This document shows positions 7,773 to 15,181 of a stretch of DNA of 44,596 nucleotides, piece by piece. The DNA lies in NCBI GenBank assembly GCA_026393895.1, contig JAPKZG010000086.1, forward strand, positions 1-44,596, written 5' to 3'. Below the pieces are notes generated by a model, which did no database searches, was not told where the DNA came from, and saw only the letters and a list, made by a program, of their open reading frames with translations. The translations under genes were made by a program, and so were the position numbers. Position 1 is the stretch's first letter, and every line of letters begins with the position of its first letter. The DNA is from Candidatus Aminicenantota bacterium. GTDB lineage: Bacteria; Acidobacteriota; Aminicenantia; Aminicenantales; UBA4085.

Positions 7773-8930
7773 ATGATTCGACGGCCGAAATTCCCGCTCC
7801 TTACTCCCCTGTTGCTGGCCCTGTTTTTCTCCTCCTATGCCTGCGCACCCAAGGAAGACCGCGGCCCCGCTCCGGCCGAAGTCAAGCCCTCGCCCCGGAA
7901 CATCATTTTCCTGATCGGCGACGGGATGAGCAACTCCATCAGTTCGGCCGCCCGGATCAGAAAGGGCGGCTTGACCGGTTTTCTCCGCATGGACGAGATG
8001 CCCGTCATCGGGCTCGTCCGCACCTCGTCGGCCAACGCCCTGGTCACCGATTCCGCCGCGGCCGGGACGGCGCTTGCCGGCGGCGTCAAAACGAATAATA
8101 AATACATCTCGATGACGCCGGACGGAAAGAAAGTCCGGACCATCGTGGAAGCCGCGATGGCCCGCGGGATGGCCGCCGGCCTCGTGGTCACCTCCTCCGT
8201 CACCAACGCCACTCCCGCCGCCTTCGGAAGCCATGCCACATCCCGGTGGCTTGAAAGCCGGATCGCCGAGGGACTTCTCCAAAATAGGATTGATCTTCTC
8301 CTGGGCGGCGGGTATGGCTTTTTCATCCCCAATTCGCTGGAGGGAAGTTCCCGCGACGACGAGCGCGATCTGATCCGGGAAGCCAAAGAGGCCGGCTATG
8401 CGGTCTGCCGGACGAAAGAAGAAATGGCCGCGGCCCCGGACGGAAAAGTCCTCGGCCTGTTTGCCGAAGAAGCGATGACGACCGAGCCGCCCGAGCCGTC
8501 GCTGGCCGAAATGACGGCCGAAGCCCTCCGCCGCCTCAGCGGCCGCAAGCAGGGCTTTTTCCTGATGGTCGAGGGCAGCCTGATCGACATGCGAGCCCAT
8601 GACAACGACCTCGAAAAAACTCTCGACCAGACCTTGAAATTCGACGCGGCCGTCGGGGTCGCCCTCGATTTCGCGAAAAAAGACGGGCATACGCTCGTCA
8701 TCGTCACTGCGGATCATGAAACCGGCGGCCTGAGCCTCAACGGCGGGACGACGGACGGAAAGATCCTTGACGTGGTTTGGGGACGAGACGACCACAACGC
8801 GGCGGCCGTGCCCCTCTTCGCCTTCGGCCCCGCCGCCGAATTGTTCGGCGGATTCAAGGAAAACACCGAAATTCCCCGGATCTTCGCCCGCCTCCTCGGA
8901 ATCGCTGATTTTCCGAAAATCTTTGAATAA
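7773..8930 (+). CDS. Alkaline phosphatase family lipoprotein
   Basis: A 385-residue PhoA-superfamily metallophosphatase. The N-terminus is a lipoprotein signal (LFFSSYAC, lipidated Cys24), so it is exported and anchored. NIIFLIGDGMS (metal-binding Asp50) begins the catalytic core. The nucleophile is Ser94 in LVTDSAAAGTALA. Later metal ligands are in EGSLIDMRAHDND and VTADHETGG. Family members hydrolyse phosphate monoesters with two Zn and one Mg. It stands alone between the divergent lexA operon and a terminator, so it is a single transcription unit. AAAGGAAG precedes the ATG. Confidence 0.9.
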   Translation: MIRRPKFPLLTPLLLALFFSSYACAPKEDRGPAPAEVKPSPRNIIFLIGDGMSNSISSAARIRKGGLTGFLRMDEMPVIGLVRTSSANALVTDSAAAGTALAGGVKTNNKYISMTPDGKKVRTIVEAAMARGMAAGLVVTSSVTNATPAAFGSHATSRWLESRIAEGLLQNRIDLLLGGGYGFFIPNSLEGSSRDDERDLIREAKEAGYAVCRTKEEMAAAPDGKVLGLFAEEAMTTEPPEPSLAEMTAEALRRLSGRKQGFFLMVEGSLIDMRAHDNDLEKTLDQTLKFDAAVGVALDFAKKDGHTLVIVTADHETGGLSLNGGTTDGKILDVVWGRDDHNAAAVPLFAFGPAAELFGGFKENTEIPRIFARLLGIADFPKIFE

Positions 8931-8967
8931 AGGGGACAGGGCTAAAGACCTGTCCCCACTTCTTCTT
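8931..8967 (+). terminator. Rho-independent terminator after the phosphatase gene
   Basis: Perfect 9-bp stem GGGGACAGG (8932-8940) / CCTGTCCCC (8949-8957) with an 8-base loop, followed by a T-rich stretch ACTTCTTCTT. It ends the phosphatase transcript and abuts the 3' end of the convergent cysteine synthase gene. Confidence 0.8.
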
Positions 8968-9892
8968 AAGGCCGGCAACGGCTGCAATACGAACGAAACA
9001 GCTCGGTGCTGAGGTAGCGTTCCCCCCTGTCGGGCAGAATGGTGACGATTGTCGCCCCGGGAAAATCCGGGGCGACTTTCCAGGCGCCGGCGACGGCCGC
9101 GCCGCTCGAGATCCCGGCGAAAAGGCCCACTCCGGTCGCCAGCGCGCGGGCAACGGCGAAAGCTTCGTCATCATCGACGCCGATGATGCCGTCCAACCGG
9201 TCACGGTCGAAGATTTTGGGAACTTCCGATTCGGTCAGGTTTTTCAAACCCTGGATCCGATGGCCGACCGGCGGTTCGACGCCGAACACCTTGACCCCGG
9301 GTTTCATCTCCCTCAGATATCCCCCCGCCCCCATCAACGTTCCGCCTGTGCCGATACCGGCCACGAAGACATCCACCTTCCCTTCCGTTTGACGGAAAAT
9401 TTCCGGTCCCGTCGTTTCGTAATGGGCGCGGATGTTGGCCGGGTTGCTGAACTGGTCCGGCATGAAATAAGTCCACGGCGATGACGCCGTAAGCTCCCGG
9501 GCATGGGCGATGGCCCCGTCCGTTCCGGCCTCGGCCGGGGTCAGGTCCATGTCCGCGCCGAAAGCGCCGATGATAGCCCGCCGTTCCTGGGACACGCAGG
9601 CCGGCATGACGATATGCACACGGTACCCCAGGGCCGCTCCGATCATGGCCAGGGCGATTCCGGTGTTTCCCGAGGTCGGCTCGAGGATGATTTGGTCTCT
9701 GCGCAGAAGGCCTTTTTGTTCGGCGTCGCGAATCATGTAGAGGGCGGCACGGTCTTTGATCGATCCTCCGGGATTGCATCCTTCGACTTTGGCTAAAAGC
9801 CTGGTTCCGTGTGGGAGCGGTCGAAGACCGCTGATATCCACCAAAGGCGTCCGCCCGATGGCGGCCGATACGTTCGATCCATTGTTCGACAT
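8966..9892 (-). CDS. cysM: Cysteine synthase (PLP-dependent, CysM-like)
   Basis: From the ATG at 9892, preceded by AAGGAG, the protein is 308 residues. The PLP lysine is K46 in NPGGSIKDRAA, a form closer to CysM than to E. coli CysK. The substrate loop TSGNTG is at 73-78 and the phosphate cradle GTGGT at 181-185; GISSGAAVAGA lies near the C-terminus. It makes cysteine from O-acetylserine (or a related acceptor) and sulfide. The tail YCSRCRP contains two cysteines that are not part of the usual family end. It is a single gene with its own promoter and a 170-base leader. Whether it prefers O-acetylserine or O-phosphoserine cannot be told from sequence alone. Confidence 0.88.
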   Translation of the reverse strand: MSNNGSNVSAAIGRTPLVDISGLRPLPHGTRLLAKVEGCNPGGSIKDRAALYMIRDAEQKGLLRRDQIILEPTSGNTGIALAMIGAALGYRVHIVMPACVSQERRAIIGAFGADMDLTPAEAGTDGAIAHARELTASSPWTYFMPDQFSNPANIRAHYETTGPEIFRQTEGKVDVFVAGIGTGGTLMGAGGYLREMKPGVKVFGVEPPVGHRIQGLKNLTESEVPKIFDRDRLDGIIGVDDDEAFAVARALATGVGLFAGISSGAAVAGAWKVAPDFPGATIVTILPDRGERYLSTELFRSYCSRCRP

Positions 9893-9963
9893 TTTTATAA
9901 ATCTCCTTGAAATAGACGGAACGCGACGAAAAAAAAAGATGGGGGTTGGGGAAAACGTTCTTA

Positions 9964-10017
9964 GCGGGCGGCAGGCTGCCCGCAACAGAGACAGCAGAGA
10001 GCGAGGGCCGACGGCCC
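9964..10017 (-). promoter_or_regulatory. Two hairpins in the cysteine synthase leader
   Basis: The leader between the promoter and the cysM start contains two G/C-rich inverted repeats: GGGCC-GAC-GGCCC (10005-10017) and GCGGGC / GCCCGC (9964-9983, 8-base loop). No known riboswitch consensus is recognisable. They could act as an attenuator or be incidental. Confidence 0.3.
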
Positions 10018-10060
10018 GGGCTCAAAAATCAATCCGCTGTTTCTTGTCATAACGGCGGGT

Positions 10061-10089
10061 ATTCTAGCGTATCCGCGGGCTAAAAGCAA
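10061..10089 (-). promoter_or_regulatory. Sigma-70 promoter of the cysteine synthase gene
   Basis: Minus strand TTGCTT (10089-10084), 17 bases, TAGAAT (10066-10061). The -10 box matches consensus at five of six positions. Confidence 0.55.
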
Positions 10090-10102
10090 GCGCCGCTTTC
10101 TT

Positions 10103-11443
10103 TTAAAACGCCCGTCCGAACATCACGATCAGAAAAAATATGACCATAGCTAGAACCGGCAGCCCGGCCAGAATCCAGACCAGGTTTTCGTTCCCCTGTT
10201 TGAGAATCTTACCCGAGCGGTCGCGACCGGTCGGAACGGCGACGCTTTGGATCGCCTCGGGTTCGTCGATTTTATTAACGCCTGCCGACTCGAGCATTTT
10301 GATCATCCGTTTGGAATTTTTCATGGCGCCCGTTCCCATCGCGTCCGTAACCCAGACAAAAACGCTGGATCCATCCTTGAGTTTAATTCCCATTCCCCCG
10401 TAGGCCGATCCGGCCAGAAGCAACGCCCGGCCAGACGCTCCGATCCGGGCCGATCCCCTCCCGCCCATGGCCGCCGCGGCGCTCGCCCAAACCAGCCATC
10501 GCGGCGCCGTCAGGACAAGCGGACGGTAGTTCTCGATATCGGAAAAGAGGACATTCCGGACATTTTTTCCCGCTTCCCAAATCAGGCGATCTTCCTTAAG
10601 AACGATCCGATAGCCCGCATACCAGGTGTTGATGGGCAGAAGCCACAAGCCCAGGAAAGCAAGTGGCCAGAAAATGAGACAGAACATCCAACCGTGAGTG
10701 ATCGCCTGAACCGTGCCGCCGACGATGAAGAACGGGAGGGCGAAGAATGCAGTAAAGAGTAGATAAGAGACGAAATCCCCCAGGATGATGCGCCAACCGG
10801 CGTAGGTAATCGTATTCGGGTCCTTTTTTCGTCGGGGCAATAAAACATAGGCCGCCAGGCCGATGAGAAGGATGAACAGGCTGAATTTCCGGAACGGGAA
10901 CATGAATTTCGCCGGGGGTTTGGGATAGTGGGAAAACCCCGAGCCGAAATGAAAATCGTCGGAAGAATAAACATGCAGCGTCGCTTCCAGGTACGACGTT
11001 GCCCCATTTTGTTCCAGGGCAAGATAGATCCGGTCTCCTTCGGAACGAAGCCCAGCGGCGATTTCGGCGAACGGAGCTTCTTCGGGCCGGAAGAACACCG
11101 TCTTCCGGGACATTCGGAATTTCAGGTCGTCGGCCGGGACACGGGCTTTCCATTCGCTGCTCCCGGCTGTTCCTTCATCGACCGATTTCACTCCGGCAAA
11201 TAACTGCTCCCAGGCCGGGCCGGAAACGGTTTGGTTGACCTTCTCCGTTTTCTCCCGGATGTACTCTTCGAGACCGAGACCCACCAACCGTTGGCCTTCC
11301 TCCGTCCACCGGGTTTCGTCGTTTTGTTCTTCGGCGAAATCGACGGATCGGACCGTGACAAGGGGCTTCAACACGGCGAATTTCGTCGTGAAAATCGCCA
11401 GGCAGATGCAGGCCAGAAGAATTCCCCGTCTCCATGTTTCCAT
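10103..11443 (-). CDS. Membrane protein of unknown function with PH-like domain
   Basis: From the ATG at 11443 the protein is 446 residues. A hydrophobic N-terminal helix (ILLACICLAIFTTKFAVL) leads to a roughly 160-residue extracytoplasmic domain. Three to four membrane segments follow (FSLFILLIGLAAYVLL, FVSYLLFTAFFALPFFIVGG, WMFCLIFWPLAFLGLWLLP). Then comes a region like a bacterial PH domain (YRIVLKEDRLIWEAGKNVRNVLFSDIENY), and a final membrane helix (WILAGLPVLAMVIFFLIVMF). I do not recognise the family. The chosen ATG lies 7 bases after the -10 box; a longer frame from a TTG at 11479 uses the -35 box as codons and is unlikely. It is transcribed alone. Confidence 0.6.
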   Translation of the reverse strand: METWRRGILLACICLAIFTTKFAVLKPLVTVRSVDFAEEQNDETRWTEEGQRLVGLGLEEYIREKTEKVNQTVSGPAWEQLFAGVKSVDEGTAGSSEWKARVPADDLKFRMSRKTVFFRPEEAPFAEIAAGLRSEGDRIYLALEQNGATSYLEATLHVYSSDDFHFGSGFSHYPKPPAKFMFPFRKFSLFILLIGLAAYVLLPRRKKDPNTITYAGWRIILGDFVSYLLFTAFFALPFFIVGGTVQAITHGWMFCLIFWPLAFLGLWLLPINTWYAGYRIVLKEDRLIWEAGKNVRNVLFSDIENYRPLVLTAPRWLVWASAAAAMGGRGSARIGASGRALLLAGSAYGGMGIKLKDGSSVFVWVTDAMGTGAMKNSKRMIKMLESAGVNKIDEPEAIQSVAVPTGRDRSGKILKQGNENLVWILAGLPVLAMVIFFLIVMFGRAF

Positions 11444-11450
11444 GGCCGGA

Positions 11451-11479
11451 AGCATAAGGCGGCGGGGAACAAGTGTCAA
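11451..11479 (-). promoter_or_regulatory. Strong sigma-70 promoter, predicted leaderless
   Basis: Minus strand TTGACA (11479-11474), 17 bases, TATGCT (11456-11451). The ATG of the membrane protein gene begins 8 bases after the -10 box, where transcription should start, so the mRNA would have no leader and no Shine-Dalgarno. Confidence 0.6.
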
Positions 11480-11512
11480 GGATTGCCGAGGCCGGCCGGG
11501 AGCGGCCCGATT

Positions 11513-11935
11513 TCAGATTTTTTTCGGCTTGATGAGCTTGCCGGTTGCCGAGGCGAGAACGGTTCCCGATTCGTCGCAAAGCGTGGATTCGCCTTCGATG
11601 ACCCGGCCGCTTACGGAGACGACCCGCCCTTCCAAGTAAACCGGAACGCCGATCTTAATCGGTTTTTTGAATTTCACGGTCAGCTCGGCGGTGACCGCCG
11701 CCTCCCCCGCCCCTCGGGTCTTTCCGCCGTAAGCGTGGGCCAGGGCCTCATCGAGGAGGGTCGAGATGATCCCGCCGTGAAGAATGTCCTTCCAGCCCTG
11801 GAAGCGCCGTTCCGGCAGGAACACAGCCCGGCACCGGCCCGGTTCGGGGTATTCGAACTTGATCCGCAGCCCTTCCATGTTATGCTCGCCGCAGGCGAAA
11901 CAAAAATGGTCGTCGTTCCATTCGGTCTGGACCAT
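11513..11935 (-). CDS. PaaI-family hotdog-fold thioesterase
   Basis: A 140-residue single hotdog domain. HGGIISTLLDEA at residues 53-64 is the family's catalytic helix, with conserved HGG and Asp62. An N-terminal FCFACG (Cys12, Cys15) precedes it, as in several PaaI-like proteins. Such enzymes hydrolyse acyl-CoA thioesters, and the acyl group is unknown. The ATG at 11935 has GGAGG upstream and a sigma-70 promoter (TTGACA 11986-11981, 16 bases, GATAAT 11964-11959). It is probably monocistronic. Confidence 0.82.
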   Translation of the reverse strand: MVQTEWNDDHFCFACGEHNMEGLRIKFEYPEPGRCRAVFLPERRFQGWKDILHGGIISTLLDEALAHAYGGKTRGAGEAAVTAELTVKFKKPIKIGVPVYLEGRVVSVSGRVIEGESTLCDESGTVLASATGKLIKPKKI

Positions 11936-11958
11936 CGGATAAAACCTCCGCTCGGTTC

Positions 11959-11986
11959 ATTATCTTCCCCGGAAACCCTCTGTCAA
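11959..11986 (-). promoter_or_regulatory. Sigma-70 promoter of thioesterase gene
   Basis: TTGACA and GATAAT on the minus strand separated by 16 bases; the -35 box is a full consensus match and the -10 box matches at five positions. Confidence 0.55.
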
Positions 11987-12046
11987 GACGTCGAAGCCCG
12001 AGGCGGAGTTAGCCGAAATTTTGATAAGCCTATCGGGCCTTGCGGG

Positions 12047-12075
12047 TTGACAATCCCCCCGGTCGCGCTTATCTT
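12047..12075 (+). promoter_or_regulatory. Sigma-70 promoter of RsbRD-like gene
   Basis: TTGACA (12047-12052), 17 bases, TATCTT (12070-12075). The leader to the ATG at 12095 is only about 13 bases, mostly a purine-rich GAGGGAAGGG. Confidence 0.55.
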
Positions 12076-12094
12076 CAAAGAGGGAAGGGTCGTT

Positions 12095-12565
12095 ATGCAA
12101 TTCTTCTGCGGAACCAGCCGCTTTATCTCTTCCGCCGTATCCCAAAAACTCGTCCGCCTCATCGAAACCAACGCCGAGGAAATGTCCCGGTCATACGCCC
12201 GGGAAATCCGGACGATGATTGAAACCCCGTCCTACCGGACCTTTGACGAGCGTGAAGTCCATGACCGCGGCCACCGCGTTTTCAGCCAGTTCGGGCGCTG
12301 GATTTCCAACGAAATTTCGGAAAAGGAAATGGAAAACTACTGGACGGCCCTCGGTAAGCAGCGCCGGATCGAAGGGTTTTCGATGTCGGAGATCATGATC
12401 GCCATCTGCCTGATACGGCGCGATGTCTGGCAAAAAATCCGCAACGAAGGCCTTCTGGATACGGCCGAGGACCTCTATGAGGCCATGGAGCTATACGGCA
12501 GGATCGTGAACTTTTTCGAGCGGGCCCAATATTATACCGTCCGGGGGTTCGAGGGAAAAACGTAG
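12095..12565 (+). CDS. RsbRD-type sensor domain protein (stand-alone)
   Basis: A 156-residue all-helical protein starting MQFFCGTSRFISS, chosen because the promoter and the purine-rich GAGGGAAGGG lie directly upstream. The blocks MIETPSYRTFDEREVHDRGHRVFSQFGRWI, ISEKEMENYWTALGKQRRIEGFSMSE and IMIAICLIRRDVWQKI match the N-terminal, globin-like domain of RsbR/RsbRD stressosome proteins. No STAS domain or kinase follows, so the domain stands alone. In other bacteria this domain senses signals for stressosome or histidine kinase outputs; the partner here is unknown. It converges on pfk with an 11-base gap. Confidence 0.7.
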   Translation: MQFFCGTSRFISSAVSQKLVRLIETNAEEMSRSYAREIRTMIETPSYRTFDEREVHDRGHRVFSQFGRWISNEISEKEMENYWTALGKQRRIEGFSMSEIMIAICLIRRDVWQKIRNEGLLDTAEDLYEAMELYGRIVNFFERAQYYTVRGFEGKT

Positions 12566-12576
12566 CCCGCGGCGGG

Positions 12577-13671
12577 TTATTCGTCGCCGAAGCTCGTCCC
12601 GACCGACCGGGCGGCGACAATCAGGGGATGATCAAGTGGGACCAGCCGCGGTCCCATGGCCGGAACGTCCAGGGGAACCGAGGAAATCCCGCCGCCCCGG
12701 ACCGCGATCATCCGGCCGAATTCCCCGTTGGCGATCAGGCGGACCGCTTCCGCCCCCAGTTGGGTCGCCAAGATCCGGTCGGCCGCCGTGGGGGAACCGC
12801 CACGCTGGAGGTGTCCGAGGACGACGCACCGGGCTTCCTGGCCGGTCAGGCGTTCGAGCTGATCCCCAAGCACGAAACCCACGCCACCCAGCCGGATCGG
12901 ATCAGCGCTCGTTTCAACCCGTTTTTTTACGACGACCTCGCCGCCCTTCGGTTTGGCGCCTTCGGCGATCACGACGATGCTGAACTTCTTCCCGCACATT
13001 CTCCGGAAGTGGATCTTCGCCGCGATGGCTTCCAAGGTGTACGGAATCTCCGGGATGAGAATGATGTCTCCCCCACCGGCGACCCCCGCGTAGAGCGCGA
13101 TCCAGCCCGCCCGTCGGCCCATCACCTCGACGATCATGATCCGGTGGTGGGACTGGGCCGTCGTATGCAGCCGGTCGACCGCCTCCGTCGCCACGCTCAC
13201 CGCCGTATCGAAGCCGAACGTCAGGTCCGTTCCGCCCAGGTCATTGTCGATCGTTTTCGGCACCCCGACGATTCGAAGCCCGGCTTCGGATAGATGGGCG
13301 GCCGTATGGAGCGTCCCGTCGCCCCCGATGAGAACCAATGCGTCGAGCCCCTTGGCCCTGACGTTGCGAATGACCTGGGCGGAGACGTCGCGGCTGACCG
13401 TCCCTTTCCCGCGTTTGACGATGTAGGCGTAAGGATCGGATGTGTTCGACGTGCCCAGGATCGTTCCGCCCAGCGTTAAAATTCCTGAAACGTCGGATGC
13501 CGCGAGTTTCCGAAAACGGCCCTTGATCATTCCTTCATAGCCGTCCTCGATTCCGAATACTTCCCACTCGTGCTCGAACATCGCCCTCTTGGCCACCGCC
13601 CGGATGACGGCGTTCGACCCGGGGCAGTCGCCCCCGCCGGTCATGATTCCGATTCGCTTGATTTTCGTCAT
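12577..13671 (-). CDS. pfkA: 6-phosphofructokinase (group III type, ATP-type residue pattern)
   Basis: A 364-residue phosphofructokinase. The nucleotide region MTGGGDCPGSNAVIRA, the GGDGT motif (116-120) and the catalytic PKTIDNDLGGTDLTFGFDTA (138-157) are all present. In the motif pair that decides the phosphoryl donor, Gly at the GGDGT position points to ATP, while Lys in PKTIDND is shared with PPi-type and mixed group III enzymes. The combination is known from ATP-using actinobacterial enzymes, so ATP is the best guess. It commits fructose 6-phosphate to glycolysis. AGGGG precedes the ATG, and the upstream pseudo-beta-lactamase gene ends only 9 bases away, so the two probably share a transcript. 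Confidence 0.9.
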   Translation of the reverse strand: MTKIKRIGIMTGGGDCPGSNAVIRAVAKRAMFEHEWEVFGIEDGYEGMIKGRFRKLAASDVSGILTLGGTILGTSNTSDPYAYIVKRGKGTVSRDVSAQVIRNVRAKGLDALVLIGGDGTLHTAAHLSEAGLRIVGVPKTIDNDLGGTDLTFGFDTAVSVATEAVDRLHTTAQSHHRIMIVEVMGRRAGWIALYAGVAGGGDIILIPEIPYTLEAIAAKIHFRRMCGKKFSIVVIAEGAKPKGGEVVVKKRVETSADPIRLGGVGFVLGDQLERLTGQEARCVVLGHLQRGGSPTAADRILATQLGAEAVRLIANGEFGRMIAVRGGGISSVPLDVPAMGPRLVPLDHPLIVAARSVGTSFGDE

Positions 13672-13680
13672 GGTAAACCC

Positions 13681-15153
13681 CTAATTTGAACCGATTTTCT
13701 TCGCCTGGAGCTCGAAATCCTGCTGCCAGAGAACCAGGCCGTCGACCGGACCTTTGTCCCGGAGGAATTGTACCCGGATATGCGGGTCGGTAGAGTAAAA
13801 TAGCGTCTGCCCTTCGGCGTAAAACCGGGTCGCGGCCTGGCCGGTCGGCCGAATGACGAGATAATAATCCTCCCAAGTCACGTCCAGGAAATATTCCGGC
13901 CCGACTTCATACCGGCCGGCAAAACTCCGATAGGTGTCGGGGTCGAGGCGCATTACCTGTTTTTCTTCCGGCCGGTAATGGGGCCATTGGTAGACGGTCG
14001 AAATCGCGCAAAGGATCTCATCGATCAAGGAGAAGCCGTTGTCGCTGTTGCTCATAATCACCGCGCCCTGCCCCCGGACGGGAAAAAGGACCATCTGGCA
14101 GGCGAACCCTTCCGTTTTTCCCCGCAACTTGAACTGAATGTCGTCGCCGGAGCCGTCGACCAGGAAGCCCGGGCCGCGGTTTTCCAGGTACGGGCCGAGC
14201 ATCGCCCGGGCGGAGGCCATCGATAAAATCCGTCCTTCCCCGCCGTCGGCCGAGCGGAGCAAGTCCAGGAGGAAACCCGCGAAATCCGAAGGCGTCGTCC
14301 ACAAACCCTTGGCCGCCGCGGCCGGATAATATTTCCAAAGCCCCGCGACCGGCCGTCCTTCGCGCAGATGTCCGGTCGCCGCCTGTGCCCGCAGCGCGTC
14401 GGGGAGCGGCATTTCAAACGTGCTTCCGTTCATCCCGGCCGGCGAGAAAACGAGTTCCCGGGCGAGGTCGGCAAACGGCCGACCTGTCCGGTCGGACAGA
14501 AATGCCTCCAGGACAACATAACCCGCCTCGGCGTAACGGGTCCGGGAAATCCCGCCACGGGCGGGCGTGATCCACAAGGGGCCGTTGGATGCCGGTCCGG
14601 CTCCCTCGAGCATCCGGATCAAATCGGGCTTCGGTTCGTCAGCCCCGTATCCGAGCAGGACCTGGTCCGATAGTCCGGCACCGTGCGCCAGCAGCGAACG
14701 CAAATCGAGGGCGTGATTCCGCCGGTCGAATTCGGGCGGAAACTTCCAGGATTTCAATCCGGCGGCCGCATCCTCGCCCAGGGTGACGATGCCTCGTTCC
14801 GCGAGGGCCGAGACGATCGCGCCGGCGATCATCTGGCTGAACGCCCCGCCCTGGAACAATGTCTCGATCGACAGGGGCTGATGGGTTTGATTGTCTTTTT
14901 CACCGTAGGCCTTTGCCCATTCCATCGTTTTTTTATCGATCACGGCGATGGAAACCCCGGGAACACGGTAAAAAGCCATGCGCTCATCCAGGGTCAATTT
15001 TTCGGAAGGGAGCCCTTTTAAATAAACCGTCCGCATCAAGCCCTTTTCCACCGACTTGACCCTCTTGGCCGTCGCCGGCTTCATCCGGCCGCAACCGGCC
15101 GGAAGAAGGATCGCCGCGGCCGCGAGAACAACCGACATCCATTTCCGGATCAT
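13681..15153 (-). CDS. Serine beta-lactamase-fold lipoprotein lacking catalytic motifs
   Basis: From the ATG at 15153, with AAGGAAG upstream, the protein is 490 residues and begins with a clean lipoprotein signal (MIRKWMSVVLAAAAILLPAGC). The domain is the class C beta-lactamase / serine hydrolase fold, followed by a C-terminal lipocalin-like region. All three catalytic motifs are altered. At the SxxK position the sequence reads GGAFSQ, putting Ala and Gln for Ser and Lys. YxN reads YAE (RYAEAGY). The HxG motif reads LRG (FKLRGKTEGF). It is probably a non-enzymatic binding or scaffold protein of the cell envelope. It overlaps no neighbour, but its stop is 9 bases before pfk and the alpha/beta hydrolase gene lies just upstream. 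A start at 15177 is also possible. Confidence 0.78.
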   Translation of the reverse strand: MIRKWMSVVLAAAAILLPAGCGRMKPATAKRVKSVEKGLMRTVYLKGLPSEKLTLDERMAFYRVPGVSIAVIDKKTMEWAKAYGEKDNQTHQPLSIETLFQGGAFSQMIAGAIVSALAERGIVTLGEDAAAGLKSWKFPPEFDRRNHALDLRSLLAHGAGLSDQVLLGYGADEPKPDLIRMLEGAGPASNGPLWITPARGGISRTRYAEAGYVVLEAFLSDRTGRPFADLARELVFSPAGMNGSTFEMPLPDALRAQAATGHLREGRPVAGLWKYYPAAAAKGLWTTPSDFAGFLLDLLRSADGGEGRILSMASARAMLGPYLENRGPGFLVDGSGDDIQFKLRGKTEGFACQMVLFPVRGQGAVIMSNSDNGFSLIDEILCAISTVYQWPHYRPEEKQVMRLDPDTYRSFAGRYEVGPEYFLDVTWEDYYLVIRPTGQAATRFYAEGQTLFYSTDPHIRVQFLRDKGPVDGLVLWQQDFELQAKKIGSN

Positions 15154-15181
15154 GGACTTCCTTTTTTCCTTTATCATCGGG

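Noticed and set aside
11231-12565. A long plus-strand open frame that would extend the RsbRD-like gene by about 290 codons
   Set aside because: The extra part is antisense to two other genes and has no domain pattern; promoter and purine-rich site point to the ATG at 12095.
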